This document shows positions 1-8,873 of a stretch of 64,000 bases of DNA, piece after piece (position 1 is the first letter of the stretch; the number at the start of each line of letters is the position of its first letter). Below the pieces are notes generated by a model, which was not told the origin of the DNA, searched no databases, and was given only the letters and a program-made list of their open reading frames with translations. The stretch spans positions 1,429,546-1,493,545 of the forward strand of contig NZ_SLWS01000001.1 in assembly GCF_004345645.1 (NCBI RefSeq), given 5' to 3'. The stretch comes from Actinocrispum wychmicini (GTDB lineage: Bacteria; Actinomycetota; Actinomycetes; Mycobacteriales; Pseudonocardiaceae). The translations under genes and the position numbers were made by a program.

Positions 1-2
1 TC

Positions 3-755
3 CCCGATGTGGGGGAGCTCGCGCCCGGCCCGGCCCGCACAGCCATCCGGGACGTCTTCCTGCGGCACGTCATCGGCGGGAAGGGCCTGTCCAGGGGGCC
101 ACGGTTCCGTGGCATGGTCAGCGCCGTCACGCCGGACGCCGTCCTCACGGGGGTGTCCCAACTTGCCGCCGTCCAGGGTGACGACGGGGCGGTCCTGGTG
201 ATCGACGTCGGTGGTGCGACCACGGACGTGTACTCGGCGGTGTCCACACAGGACGATGAGCGACGGGCTGTCGCGTTGCCCGCGGACCGGCGCACGGTCG
301 AAGGCGACATCGGCATGCGGTGGTCCGCGCCCGGAATTGTCCAGGAGGCGGCGGCACAACGACTCATCGCGCCAGGAGAACTCCACGAGGAAGCCGGCTA
401 TCGGGCCAGGACTGTCGACTTCATTCCCCTGACACCCGCTGATTTCAGAATCGACCTGAAGTTGGCGGGTTTGGCGGCGGTCATTGCCGTCCGTCGTCAT
501 CTAACACTGTTAGAGAACCGGCTGGGGCCGAAAGGCGCCGGGCTCATTGTGTTGTCCGGCGGGGTTTTCCGGCACGCGGACGACCTTTCCGCGGTTTTCG
601 ACGAGCTGCGCGCCGATCCCGTACTCCGGCCGGTTCTGCGCAACGCGCGAGTTGTCGTCGACCGTCACTATGTTCTCGCGCCCGCGGGTTTGCTGACTCA
701 GGCGGACCGTACCGAAGCCGCGCGGCGGCTGCTGGTAACACTTGGCCGCGATTGA
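3..755 (+). CDS. MutL-type protein (glutamate mutase L family), 5' truncated
   Basis: The reading frame is already open at the window edge, so only about the last 250 residues are visible. They contain a block ending VIDVGGATTDVYS, the nucleotide-binding type of motif found in the glutamate mutase L (MutL) family of ASKHA-like ATPases. Family members lie beside adenosylcobalamin-dependent mutases and are thought to act as accessory or reactivating factors; the mutase subunits themselves would lie upstream, outside the window. The frame ends at TGA, 33 bases before the next gene on the same strand. The family call rests on recalled similarity of the whole visible segment. The precise partner is inference. 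Confidence 0.75.
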   Translation, partial: PDVGELAPGPARTAIRDVFLRHVIGGKGLSRGPRFRGMVSAVTPDAVLTGVSQLAAVQGDDGAVLVIDVGGATTDVYSAVSTQDDERRAVALPADRRTVEGDIGMRWSAPGIVQEAAAQRLIAPGELHEEAGYRARTVDFIPLTPADFRIDLKLAGLAAVIAVRRHLTLLENRLGPKGAGLIVLSGGVFRHADDLSAVFDELRADPVLRPVLRNARVVVDRHYVLAPAGLLTQADRTEAARRLLVTLGRD

Positions 756-788
756 CGGTCCGTCGCGCCCTCACCTAACTTTCGGCCC

Positions 789-1586
789 GTGACTGAGATA
801 GCCGAGTTGTACGGTGACGCACTTTTCGCCCACGACCACGATCTGGAGGCGGTGCGACTGGACGCGATGACCCGGATGCACGATCCGGCGACTCAGGCAC
901 GACTCCAGGTCATCGCCCGGCCGGGCATGCGCTGCCTGGACGTCGGCGCCGGCCTCGGCCGGGTCTCCGGGTGGCTCGCCGAGCAGGTCGCGCCGGGCCA
1001 GGTGACCGCGTTGGACAAGGATGTCCGGCTGCTCAACGCGTTGCCTGACGTGTACCCGAGCGTGCAGGTCGTCGCGGCCGACATCAGCGACAAGACGCTC
1101 GATTTCGGCACGTTCGACCTGGTGCACTGCCGGATGGTGCTGATGCACCTGCGCAACCGCATCGAGGTGTTCCAGAAGCTCACCCAGTGGGTCGCGCCGG
1201 GCGGCTGGATCGTCCTGGCCGACGCGGTCCACGCGACCATGGTCAGCCCGCCGGAGAACCCGTTCCGCCAGCTGATGGAACGGCACTGGCGCACCCTGGA
1301 GAAGTCCATCGGCACGGACAACTCGTGGGCGTGGCAGTACCCGGAGCTGTTGCACGAGGCCGGGTTCGTCGACGTTGGCGTCGAGATGTACCAACCGCCG
1401 ATCACGATGAACTCCGCGGCTGGGCGGTTCTGGGCGCTCAACTTCGGGCACCTGCGGGACCGCATCCTGTCCGACGGGTACGTCGACGAGGAGCTCTTCG
1501 AGGCGGCGGTCGGCGTGATGAGCGAGCCGGGCTTCACCGAGCTGTCCATGGGCCTGGTGACCGCCTGGGCCCGCAAGAAGCCCTAG
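789..1586 (+). CDS. SAM-dependent methyltransferase, class I
   Basis: This 265-residue protein has a class I Rossmann methyltransferase fold. Motif I is CLDVGAGLGR at about residues 49-58, followed by an acidic residue ending strand beta2 (ALDKD), then FDLVHCRMVLMHL and the strand-5 segment LTQWVAPGGWIVLAD. The substrate cannot be read from the sequence; the layout resembles small-molecule methyltransferases of the UbiE/Methyltransf_25 type. GTG at 789 is used because no upstream start fits. No strong ribosome binding site precedes it, so it may be leaderless. Its stop overlaps the stop of the convergent membrane hydrolase gene by four bases. Confidence 0.85.
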   Translation: MTEIAELYGDALFAHDHDLEAVRLDAMTRMHDPATQARLQVIARPGMRCLDVGAGLGRVSGWLAEQVAPGQVTALDKDVRLLNALPDVYPSVQVVAADISDKTLDFGTFDLVHCRMVLMHLRNRIEVFQKLTQWVAPGGWIVLADAVHATMVSPPENPFRQLMERHWRTLEKSIGTDNSWAWQYPELLHEAGFVDVGVEMYQPPITMNSAAGRFWALNFGHLRDRILSDGYVDEELFEAAVGVMSEPGFTELSMGLVTAWARKKP

Positions 1587-3862
1587 AGAACCAAGCCGGC
1601 CGCCTGGGCCACGGCCAGGTCCCATTCCGGGTCGGCGAGGTAGTCGCCGTGCCGCCGCACCCCCGGGGACCAGCGCAGACCGGGTGTGGGCTGCAGCGCC
1701 GGGTCCGGCAGCCAGTGGTCGCCGCCGAGGACCAACGCTCCCGACGACGTGAGCGTGGCCGCGGCGAGTGGGCCGCTGGTGCCGTCCGGCCGGAATCCCA
1801 CGCCGATCAGCTTCGACGCGACGACCTGCCGTCGCCAGGTGGTGACTCCACCGCCCAACGGGTCCGTGCCACGGCACAACGCCCGCCAACGCCCGTCCAG
1901 CAACCCGTGCAGCTCCGCCAGCGACCCGTGCGGGACCACGCCGGGGAACGCCCGTGGGTACGCCCACTGCAGCGGCGATCCGGCGGTGACCAGGCCGACG
2001 CGTTCCCGATCGCCCGGCGGCAACGTCTCCATCAGGCGGGACACCGCGATGGCCGCGATCAGCGAGCCGTGGCTGTGCCCGGTGACGACCACGCGGGTGT
2101 CCCGGTCGGTGAGGTGCTCGGCGGCGCGGGCGGCCAGCTCCGGGATGACTTTGAGCGCGTAGCACGGCGGCACGATCGGATGTGCCTCCCGCGGCCAGAA
2201 ACACGCCAGGTCGGCCAGGATGCCGAGGGTTCTGGCCGTGTCCGGCTTGCGGACCGCCTGGTACACCACGCGGACGAGGTTCGCCGCGAGCAGGCCCAGC
2301 GCGAAGACACCAACTGTGGAGAACGGTTTCAGCCAATCGGGCGCACCGAGGTCCCGCAGCCGCATCCAGATCGACACCCCGGCGCCGCCGCACAGCACCG
2401 CGCCGGCTCCGAGCAACAGGTGGTGCAGGTGGTGGCGTTGAAACCGGCCCCGGCGCCAAGCGCGTGCCGCGACGGCATGGCCGTAATCGTCCGCGCTTTC
2501 GTGCAGAAGATCCACCTCAGGCGGCGCCTTTCCGGTATGCGCGGCCCGCCATCGGTAAGCCGCCGTCACCGCTCCCAGAATCAGCCCGATCACTGTCGTC
2601 AGAACGAAGGAAACGCCCCACAGCAAGGTCACCGGCTCGTATCCGCGCGGCAGATCCATGCCCTCGTTGCCGACCGCCTTGCGGACCGTGACGGCCACGC
2701 CGGCGCCGAACCCGCCGCCCAGCAAAGCCGCGGTCGCCAACACCACCGGTGACATCCAGCCGCCCGCCCACGGCCGCAGCTCGCGCGGATCGTCAGCCCA
2801 GAAAGCCTTGCGTGCCAACAAAGCGGCCGGTACGACCACGATCCCGAACAGCACGCACACCACGATGAGCGCGGCCGCGATGCCCTCGACCGTGGCGTTC
2901 GTGCCAGGAAGCTTGGTGGGCAACGGATCTTGCGCGAAGGCCGACCACAGAACGAGCCCGGCGCTCGCGATGACCAGGATCCGGCACGGAATCCGGCCCA
3001 CCACCAGCCGCAGCCACCGGCCGGCCCGATCCGGGGACGCCCCGGTCGGGTCGTCCAGCAGCAGCACGCCCACGGCCGCGAACACCAGCACCACCATCTG
3101 GACCGTGCCGACCGGCGACCCGACCGGCGGCAACGCCAACGCGGACAGCGCCGCAATCGTGTGCAGCGACCGCAACGTGGGCGTGTCCGGATCGGCGACC
3201 AGGCTCGCACCGGGCATCTTCTGCGGCCGGTTTCCCGGCACCGGGCTGGGCATGGGCGGGGCGTTCACCCGCCACGTCACCGCCGAGATGTGGTGCAGCG
3301 CGAGCACCACGGCCAGCACCGGGAGCAGACCGACCGCGGGCCGGAACCCGCTCGCGCGCCTGAGCCAGTCCGGCACGAACGGCATGCAGCCCGAGCCCGG
3401 CGCGAGGCACTGCGCGGCCAGCAGGTCCAGGCTCACGACCGCCACCTGAGTGACGAAAAGCACAGTCAGCAGGAGCGCCCCGAGCCGCAGCAGCGACCGA
3501 GCGGCCAGCCCGAGCAGATCGGCCGCGCGGTTGTTCTCCGGGATCGGCGGCAACGTCCAGTGCGCCACGTTCGCCAGAGTGAACGGGAACATCAACGCCC
3601 ACGCCGACTTGGCCGCGCCACCGGACGTCATGCCGCCCCAGACATACCCTTCGACCGTGCGCGGCACGAACCGGCCGTCGGCCTGGAGCACCGGCCCAGG
3701 GCCCGGCCGCATCAGCCGGTCCGCCGGGCGCACGATCCGCCCGGCGCCGTCGCCGGCCACGTCGACCGCGGCCGCCGCCCCGACGAGAGACTCCGCGCGG
3801 GTGCCCATGATCCCGTGAACGCGCAGCTCAACGACTCGGGTGCCGGAGCTTGGCATGAGCAC
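1583..3862 (-). CDS. Large multi-pass membrane protein with a lipase-like GHSHG motif
   Basis: The protein has 759 residues. It begins with [20 protein letters not shown], a strand and HG loop typical of alpha/beta hydrolases, followed by many hydrophobic segments (for example [15 protein letters not shown] and [19 protein letters not shown]). The C-terminal third carries [17 protein letters not shown], a GxSxG nucleophile elbow with the serine near residue 597. The arrangement suggests a hydrolase domain split or interrupted by membrane helices. GTG at 3862 is preceded by GAGGAG. The gene is divergent from ahcY with a short gap. No named family is assigned; esterase or lipase activity is inferred only from the nucleophile motif. 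Confidence 0.7.
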   Translation of the reverse strand: MLMPSSGTRVVELRVHGIMGTRAESLVGAAAAVDVAGDGAGRIVRPADRLMRPGPGPVLQADGRFVPRTVEGYVWGGMTSGGAAKSAWALMFPFTLANVAHWTLPPIPENNRAADLLGLAARSLLRLGALLLTVLFVTQVAVVSLDLLAAQCLAPGSGCMPFVPDWLRRASGFRPAVGLLPVLAVVLALHHISAVTWRVNAPPMPSPVPGNRPQKMPGASLVADPDTPTLRSLHTIAALSALALPPVGSPVGTVQMVVLVFAAVGVLLLDDPTGASPDRAGRWLRLVVGRIPCRILVIASAGLVLWSAFAQDPLPTKLPGTNATVEGIAAALIVVCVLFGIVVVPAALLARKAFWADDPRELRPWAGGWMSPVVLATAALLGGGFGAGVAVTVRKAVGNEGMDLPRGYEPVTLLWGVSFVLTTVIGLILGAVTAAYRWRAAHTGKAPPEVDLLHESADDYGHAVAARAWRRGRFQRHHLHHLLLGAGAVLCGGAGVSIWMRLRDLGAPDWLKPFSTVGVFALGLLAANLVRVVYQAVRKPDTARTLGILADLACFWPREAHPIVPPCYALKVIPELAARAAEHLTDRDTRVVVTGHSHGSLIAAIAVSRLMETLPPGDRERVGLVTAGSPLQWAYPRAFPGVVPHGSLAELHGLLDGRWRALCRGTDPLGGGVTTWRRQVVASKLIGVGFRPDGTSGPLAAATLTSSGALVLGGDHWLPDPALQPTPGLRWSPGVRRHGDYLADPEWDLAVAQAAGLVL

Positions 3863-3924
3863 GAGGTCTCCTCAAGTGGGCCAACGGTAGTGTTCGGACG
3901 ACCGAGTTTGGAGGGAATCACGCG

Positions 3925-5415
3925 ATGACCGCTGAAGACACGCGGAACTACACCGGGACCCGGTACGCCGGGAAGGTCGGCGAGCTCGACTTCGCCGTGG
4001 CGGACCTCTCCCTGGCCGAGTTCGGCCGCAAGGAGATCCGTCTCGCGCAGCACGAGATGCCCGGCCTGATGGCGTTGCGCCGGGAGTACGCGGAGGTGTA
4101 CCCGCTGCGCGGTGCTCGCATCTCCGGCTCGCTGCACATGACGGTCCAGACGGCGGTGCTCATCGAGACGCTGGTCGCGCTGGGCGCCGAGGTCCGTTGG
4201 GCCTCCTGCAACATCTTCTCCACCCAGGACCACGCGGCCGCCGCGATCGTGGTGGGCCCGCACGGCACCGAGGAGGAGCCCAAGGGCGTGCCGGTGTACG
4301 CCTGGAAGGGCGAGACCCTGGAGGAGTACTGGTGGTGCACCGAGCAGATGCTGACCTGGCCGGGTGACGCCACGCCGAACATGCTGCTCGACGACGGCGG
4401 CGACGCCACCATGCTCGTGCACAAGGGCAAGGCGTACGAGGAGGCCGGCGTGGTGCCGTCCGCCGAGGACGACGACCCGCACGAGTGGAAGGTCGTCCTG
4501 GACACGCTGCGCGCGTCCCTGTCGGCCGACCCCGCCAAGTGGACCAAGATCGCCGGCGAGATCAAGGGCGTCACCGAGGAGACCACCACCGGCGTGCTGC
4601 GGCTGTACCAGCTGGCCGCGGCCGGTGAGCTGCTCTTCCCGGCGATCAACGTGAACGACTCCGTCACCAAGTCGAAGTTCGACAACCGGTACGGCATCCG
4701 CCACTCCCTGATCGACGGCATCAACCGTGGCACGGACGTGCTGATCGGCGGCAAGGTGGCGGTCGTCTGCGGCTACGGCGACGTGGGCAAGGGCGCCGCG
4801 GAGTCGATGCGCGGCCAGGGCGCGCGGGTGATCGTCACCGAGATCGACCCGATCTGCGCGCTGCAGGCGGCCATGGACGGCTACGCCGTGCGCACGCTGG
4901 ACAACGTGATCGGCGAGGCCGACATCGTGATCACCACGACCGGCAACAAGGACGTGGTGACCGCCGACCACATGTCGCGGATGAAGCACCAGGCGATCCT
5001 CGGCAACATCGGCCACTTCGACAACGAGCTGGACATGGCCGGCCTGGACCGCTACCCGGGCATCCGGCGGATCAACATCAAGCCGCAGGTCGACGAGTGG
5101 GTGTTCCCGTCCGGCCGGTCGATCATCGTGCTGTCCGAGGGCCGGCTGCTCAACCTGGGCAACGCCACCGGGCACCCGTCGTTCGTCATGTCGAACTCCT
5201 TCTCCAACCAGGTGATCGCGCAGGTCGAGCTGTTCACCAAGAACGAGGAGTACGACAAGGAGGTCTACCGGCTGCCCAAGAAGCTGGACGAGTACGTCGC
5301 CAAGATCCACCTGGAGGCGTTGGGCGGCGAGCTGACCAGGCTCACCAAGGAGCAGGCCGAGTACATCGACGTGGACGTGGAAGGCCCGTTCAAGGCGGAG
5401 CACTACCGTTACTGA
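3925..5415 (+). CDS. ahcY: Adenosylhomocysteinase
   Basis: S-adenosylhomocysteine hydrolase (496 residues) reversibly splits S-adenosylhomocysteine into adenosine and homocysteine, relieving product inhibition of methyltransferases. The sequence shows the family landmarks: [17 protein letters not shown] near the N-terminus, the substrate-loop segment [16 protein letters not shown], the NAD-binding glycine motif [16 protein letters not shown], and the conserved C-terminal KAEHYRY. Length equals the usual actinobacterial enzyme. The start is preceded by GGAGGG. In M. tuberculosis the orthologue sits in the same position ahead of tmk-mtrAB. Two methyltransferase genes lie within 4 kb, which fits a methyl-cycle neighbourhood but may be coincidence. 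Confidence 0.97.
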   Translation: MTAEDTRNYTGTRYAGKVGELDFAVADLSLAEFGRKEIRLAQHEMPGLMALRREYAEVYPLRGARISGSLHMTVQTAVLIETLVALGAEVRWASCNIFSTQDHAAAAIVVGPHGTEEEPKGVPVYAWKGETLEEYWWCTEQMLTWPGDATPNMLLDDGGDATMLVHKGKAYEEAGVVPSAEDDDPHEWKVVLDTLRASLSADPAKWTKIAGEIKGVTEETTTGVLRLYQLAAAGELLFPAINVNDSVTKSKFDNRYGIRHSLIDGINRGTDVLIGGKVAVVCGYGDVGKGAAESMRGQGARVIVTEIDPICALQAAMDGYAVRTLDNVIGEADIVITTTGNKDVVTADHMSRMKHQAILGNIGHFDNELDMAGLDRYPGIRRINIKPQVDEWVFPSGRSIIVLSEGRLLNLGNATGHPSFVMSNSFSNQVIAQVELFTKNEEYDKEVYRLPKKLDEYVAKIHLEALGGELTRLTKEQAEYIDVDVEGPFKAEHYRY

Positions 5416-5446
5416 TGTTGTCGCGCGGCTGCGCGCGGCGGGCTGT

Positions 5447-6190
5447 GTGTTCGCCGAGGACGAAGCCGCGCTGCTGGCCGACGCGCCGGGTGACCTGGAC
5501 TCCATGGTCGCCCGGCGCGTCGCCGGTGAACCGCTTGAGTACATCCTCGGCTGGGCCGAGTTCTGCGGACTGCGCGTCTTCATCGAGCCAGGGGTGTTCG
5601 TGCCCCGCCAACGCACGGCGTTGATGGTTCGCGAAGCCGTCATGGCAGCTCCTGCGTCGCCTGTCGTCGTCGACCTGTGCTGCGGTTCGGGCGCGGTCGG
5701 CGCGGCTGTGGCTGCGGCACTTTCCGATGTCACGTCGCACGCGGCGGATCTCGACCCGGCAGCGGTGTCCTGTGCTCGCAGGAACGTCACGGGGGCGGTC
5801 CACCAAGGCGACCTGTACGACGCGTTGCCCCCGGCCCTGCGCTGCCGGATAGACCTCCTGTTGGCGAATGTTCCTTACGTGCCAACGGAAGCGATCGCGT
5901 CCATGCCACCGGAGGCACGGGACCACGAGGCGGCCGTGGCGTTGGACGGCGGACCGGACGGGCTCGACGTGTTCCGCCGGGTCGTGGTGTCGGCGTCCGA
6001 CTGGCTCGCCCCGGGCGGCTCGGTGTTCCTGGAAACGAGTGCGCAGCAGGTCTCCACGGCCGTCGAAACCCTGTCCCGCGCCGGGCTCACGGCCCGAGTG
6101 GCGACCGACGACGAGATCGGCGCCACCGTGGTGATCGGTGTCAGGCCCACTCGATCAGGACCTCGGCCAGGCCGGCCGGCAGGTTCGTGA
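5447..6190 (+). CDS. PrmC/HemK-related protein-(glutamine-N5) methyltransferase, substrate unknown
   Basis: This 247-residue protein resembles PrmC/HemK but is shorter and belongs to the PrmC-related subgroup. It has PLEYILGWAEFCGLRVFIEPGVFVPR (the substrate-side HemK motif), the SAM motif VVDLCCGSGAVG, and LLANVPYVP in place of the canonical NPPY catalytic motif. GTG at 5447 is the first ordinary start, yet in-frame residues upstream (VVARLRAAGC, overlapping the end of ahcY) look like genuine family sequence, so translation may start earlier at a rare codon such as CTG 5429. The 3' end overlaps the convergent regulator gene by 50 bases. It probably forms an operon with ahcY. Confidence 0.8.
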   Translation: MFAEDEAALLADAPGDLDSMVARRVAGEPLEYILGWAEFCGLRVFIEPGVFVPRQRTALMVREAVMAAPASPVVVDLCCGSGAVGAAVAAALSDVTSHAADLDPAAVSCARRNVTGAVHQGDLYDALPPALRCRIDLLLANVPYVPTEAIASMPPEARDHEAAVALDGGPDGLDVFRRVVVSASDWLAPGGSVFLETSAQQVSTAVETLSRAGLTARVATDDEIGATVVIGVRPTRSGPRPGRPAGS

Positions 6191-7082
6191 AGTAACCGCT
6201 GGTCACCCGGCCCAGCCCGCAGACAAGTCCTTCGGTGCCGACCGGTTCGGTGCCCTCCCGCGCCCGGAACTGCCGGATCACCTTGGACGGCATCGCCTTC
6301 CGGTGGAACGCTAGCTGGACCAGGTAGCTCCCCGCGCCGCGCAGGAACGTGCGTTCCATTCCGGGCGACGGGCCGACACCCAGGTTGTTGGCGAACGTGA
6401 AGCAGAAGACGTGCGTCTCACCCTGGTTCAGCCGGCGGTCGAACAACAGTTCCAGGGCCATCGACTCGGACAGCGGCGAGTGGCGGACCCGGCCGAGCCG
6501 GCACCCCTCGGCGGTGCTGAGCTCGGATCGTTCGATCTCGCTGCCCTTGTCACCGCGCTGGGTCGCGAAGTAGCGGTCCGGGCCGGACCGTAACGCCGTC
6601 ACCACGAACCGCGTGGTCTGGGTGCGCATCTCCCGCTCGGGGCCGAGGTGGATGTAGTCGTGCACGGCCTCGATCCGCAGGTCGGCGTTGGTCTTGCTCT
6701 CCGGCGCGGCCTCGAACTCGGCCAGCAGGTCGGCCACGTCCTCCCAGACCTTGCTGACCTCGATGAACTTCGGCACCACCTCGCCGGCCCGGTCGGCCCG
6801 CTGCCGGGGCCCGATCAGCACCACCAACGAGTCCGTGGGCAGTCGCAACACGGTCTCCAATGCGCGTACCGTGTCGATGGACCTCGGCACCTCGGGGTGG
6901 CGCAGGCCGCGCTGCCAATAGCTGAGCGTCGACTGGCCGATCTTCACGCCGAGCCGGTCCAGATGCGCGGTGATCCGCGTCAGCGACAGGCCACGGCACT
7001 CGATCGCCTCGCGTAACGCTCGGTGGAACGGACCGTAGCGCAGCGCGTCACTGAGGCGTTCCGGCAACGGACCGGTATCCAC
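6141..7082 (-). CDS. Helix-turn-helix (XRE-type) transcriptional regulator
   Basis: The first 90 residues contain an XRE-like helix-turn-helix: the segment GLSLTRITAHLDRLGVKIGQSTLSYW followed by QRGLRHPEVPRSIDTVRALE reads as two HTH helices plus a supporting helix. The remaining 220 residues show no recognised ligand domain. The protein is 313 residues long. The start lies just downstream (in its own direction) of a perfect 16-base palindrome and an imperfect one, which suggests autoregulation. Its 3' end runs 50 bases into the PrmC-related gene on the other strand. Such orphan XRE proteins are common in actinomycetes and often link to development, but nothing here proves that. Confidence 0.75.
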   Translation of the reverse strand: MDTGPLPERLSDALRYGPFHRALREAIECRGLSLTRITAHLDRLGVKIGQSTLSYWQRGLRHPEVPRSIDTVRALETVLRLPTDSLVVLIGPRQRADRAGEVVPKFIEVSKVWEDVADLLAEFEAAPESKTNADLRIEAVHDYIHLGPEREMRTQTTRFVVTALRSGPDRYFATQRGDKGSEIERSELSTAEGCRLGRVRHSPLSESMALELLFDRRLNQGETHVFCFTFANNLGVGPSPGMERTFLRGAGSYLVQLAFHRKAMPSKVIRQFRAREGTEPVGTEGLVCGLGRVTSGYFTNLPAGLAEVLIEWA

Positions 7083-7093
7083 TCCTCACCCCA

Positions 7094-7128
7094 TTCACGC
7101 CTTGTGAACGACCTGTGAACGTTCACAG
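7094..7128. promoter_or_regulatory. Palindromic operator candidates upstream of the XRE regulator
   Basis: CTGTGAACGTTCACAG at 7113-7128 is a perfect 16-base palindrome. Immediately beside it, TTCAC-N5-GTGAA (7094-7108) repeats the same GTGAA/TTCAC words in the opposite arrangement. A further GTTCACA lies at 7217-7223. The cluster sits 12-46 bases upstream of the regulator start at 7082. It could control both that gene and the divergent small membrane protein gene. Binding by the adjacent regulator is inference. Confidence 0.5.
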
Positions 7129-7315
7129 TAGTTCCTCCGCCCGACGAGAGGTAGGTGCGAACGATCCCCTTACGTGACAAGGGGGGTTGCCGTCAGGTAT
7201 CGCCTGGTCGCACTGTGTTCACAACAGTCGTGCTCAGCGTTCTCCGAACGGTCACCCTGCAACCGTTAGGACACTCCGCACGACACCTGTGAGGGCGAGA
7301 AGGGAGCCCAAGCCC

Positions 7316-7573
7316 ATGCCCGCGCCGAGGCTCACGCGTTGTCTGCCCGCGACCGCGATCCTCGGCGCAGGTCTCGTCCTGGCGGCGGCCCCACCAGCCG
7401 CTGCCGAACCGGCACCGATGGCCACGGTGATCGCCAGGGGTGAACGCGAGGCGATCACGCCACCCGCGGCTACCACACAGGACCCCCTCCTGCTGCTGGT
7501 GGTGGCGAGCGGGCTGGCCATCGGTGCCGGCGGGGTGATCATCACCCGCCGGCGCCTTCGTCTGGCACACTGA
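7316..7573 (+). CDS. Small secreted, membrane-anchored protein
   Basis: The ATG at 7316 is chosen over earlier in-frame codons because AAGGGAG sits nine bases upstream and the resulting 85-residue protein starts with a clean Sec signal peptide: positively charged N-region, then ATAILGAGLVLAAAPPAAAEP with an AxA cleavage site. A short extracellular linker follows, then a C-terminal hydrophobic helix (LLLLVVASGLAIGAGGVIIT) and an RRRLR positive tail. This is the topology of a single-pass cell-surface protein. There is no sortase LPxTG motif. No function is recognised. Confidence 0.6.
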   Translation: MPAPRLTRCLPATAILGAGLVLAAAPPAAAEPAPMATVIARGEREAITPPAATTQDPLLLLVVASGLAIGAGGVIITRRRLRLAH

Positions 7574-7672
7574 ACAGGTCATTCTTGGCTGGACGAACCT
7601 CACGGCCCGGTCGGTAGTCCGGGCGGCCGCGCAGTCCGTTGTGGCAGCGGTCCGTTGTCCCGTTTCGGGAAA

Positions 7673-7707
7673 CCAGGCTGGCCAGGCTGCTTTCGCATGC
7701 CTGGAGG
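7673..7707 (+). promoter_or_regulatory. Hairpin overlapping the yjdF ribosome binding site
   Basis: CCAGGCTGC (7682-7690) can pair with GCA-T-GCCTGG (7695-7704) around a TTTC loop, giving a nine-pair stem with one bulge. Its 3' arm covers the first bases of the GGAGG ribosome binding site (7703-7707) of yjdF. A second copy of CCAGGCTG (7673-7680) lies directly upstream and could compete for the same arm. Alternative pairing that hides or frees the ribosome binding site is the logic of a translational switch. Whether this is a relative of the Firmicutes yjdF riboswitch cannot be decided by eye. Confidence 0.4.
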
Positions 7708-7713
7708 TCGGAC

Positions 7714-8118
7714 GTGAGTGAGATGTTCACCGTCTATTTCGACGGACAGTTCTGGGTCGGTGTGCTGGAGGTGCACGACGAGGACGGGGTCCGCGCGGCC
7801 CGGCACGTCTTCGGTCCGGAACCCACCAACGCCGAACTGCTGCAGTTCGCCTGCCGGGGCGAGTTCGACCGGCTGTCCCGGTTGGCGCACAGGTCCCCGG
7901 CGGTGTCGTCCGAGCAGCGCGCCTTGAGCTGGAAGCGTGAGCTGCGGAACGTCGACACACCCATGGTCGGCACCGCGGCGCAGCGGGCCATGAAAGCCGC
8001 CGTCGCCGCACGTTCGGTGGAGAGCAAGGCCGCCCGCAAGGACCGGGAGGCGGCCGAGAAGGACCGGCGGCGGACCATCGCCCGCGCCAAGGCCAAGGCC
8101 AAACACCGAGGCAGGTAG
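7714..8118 (+). CDS. yjdF: YjdF family protein
   Basis: The 134-residue protein closely follows Bacillus YjdF: FTVYFDGQFWVGVLEV at the N-terminus, ARHVFGPEPTNAELLQF next, and a highly basic, coiled tail ending AKAKAKHRGR, the same ending as the Bacillus protein. Its biochemical role is unknown; in Firmicutes its gene is controlled by a riboswitch sensing azaaromatic compounds. GTG at 7714 is chosen because GGAGG precedes it and homology begins there; the reading frame extends upstream without family similarity. It is followed after nine bases by tmk, so the two may be co-transcribed. Confidence 0.85.
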   Translation: MSEMFTVYFDGQFWVGVLEVHDEDGVRAARHVFGPEPTNAELLQFACRGEFDRLSRLAHRSPAVSSEQRALSWKRELRNVDTPMVGTAAQRAMKAAVAARSVESKAARKDREAAEKDRRRTIARAKAKAKHRGR

Positions 8119-8127
8119 CCTGCCGCC

Positions 8128-8760
8128 GTGGGTCGACTGGTGGTCATCGAAGGCTTGGACGGCTCGGGCAAGCGCACCCTCGGCGGTGCGCTCACCGAGG
8201 CGTTCCAGCGGCGTGGGGCGAAGGTCGCGCAGCACGCGTTCCCGAGATACGGCGAGGACGTGCACGCCGATCTGGTCAGCGACGCCCTGCACGGCAGGCT
8301 CGGCGACGTCGCCGACTCCGTGCACGGCATGGCCGTGCTGTTCGCACTCGACCGCCATGCCGCCCGGGAAACGCTGCGCGCGGATCTCAACGACTTCGAC
8401 ATTGTGCTTGTCGACCGTTACATAGCGTCGAACGCCGCCTATCAAGCGGCCCGGCTGCGTCAGGACGAGCGCGGCGAAATCGTCGACTGGGTGGCCGAGC
8501 TGGAAGTGAAAAGGTTCGGCCTGCCCGTGCCGGACCGGCAGCTGTTGCTGAAAGTCCCGGTCGAGCTCGCCGCGACCAGGGCGGAGAACCGCGACCGGGT
8601 CCGTGACTCCTACGAGACCGACAGCGGATTGCAGGCCAGATGCGCCGCGGTCTACGACGGGCTGGCGCGGATCGGCTGGCTTTCGCCGTGGCTTGTCCTG
8701 CACGGCGACGCCGAACTGGAATTCGACTCGCTGGCTGACACCCTTTTGGCTGACGCGTAA
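8128..8760 (+). CDS. tmk: Thymidylate kinase
   Basis: dTMP kinase (210 residues) phosphorylates dTMP to dTDP in DNA precursor synthesis. The P-loop is VIEGLDGSGKRT at residues 6-17, where many homologues have GKST or GKTT. The dTMP-binding DR motif appears as VDRYIASNAAYQ near residue 96. The lid region is long and of the mycobacterial type. Gene order ahcY...tmk-mtrA matches M. tuberculosis Rv3248c-Rv3246c. GTG at 8128 follows the yjdF stop closely. Confidence 0.93.
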   Translation: MGRLVVIEGLDGSGKRTLGGALTEAFQRRGAKVAQHAFPRYGEDVHADLVSDALHGRLGDVADSVHGMAVLFALDRHAARETLRADLNDFDIVLVDRYIASNAAYQAARLRQDERGEIVDWVAELEVKRFGLPVPDRQLLLKVPVELAATRAENRDRVRDSYETDSGLQARCAAVYDGLARIGWLSPWLVLHGDAELEFDSLADTLLADA

Positions 8761-8873
8761 CACCCGCACTCATTGATACGGATAGCACACCAAACGTCGA
8801 GTGATGGAGTATTTGGGTGACGCAGAGGCAAGATCAGCGGGTTGCGCACGCCCACGCGGGCGATAGTGCGACG

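Noticed and set aside
3863..3924. SAH riboswitch before ahcY
   Set aside because: The gap is only 62 bases and contains the divergent promoters and ribosome binding sites; no structured aptamer fits.
3712..5790. Minus-strand open frame across ahcY (692 residues)
   Set aside because: Mirror frame of ahcY and of the membrane hydrolase start; composition is non-protein-like.
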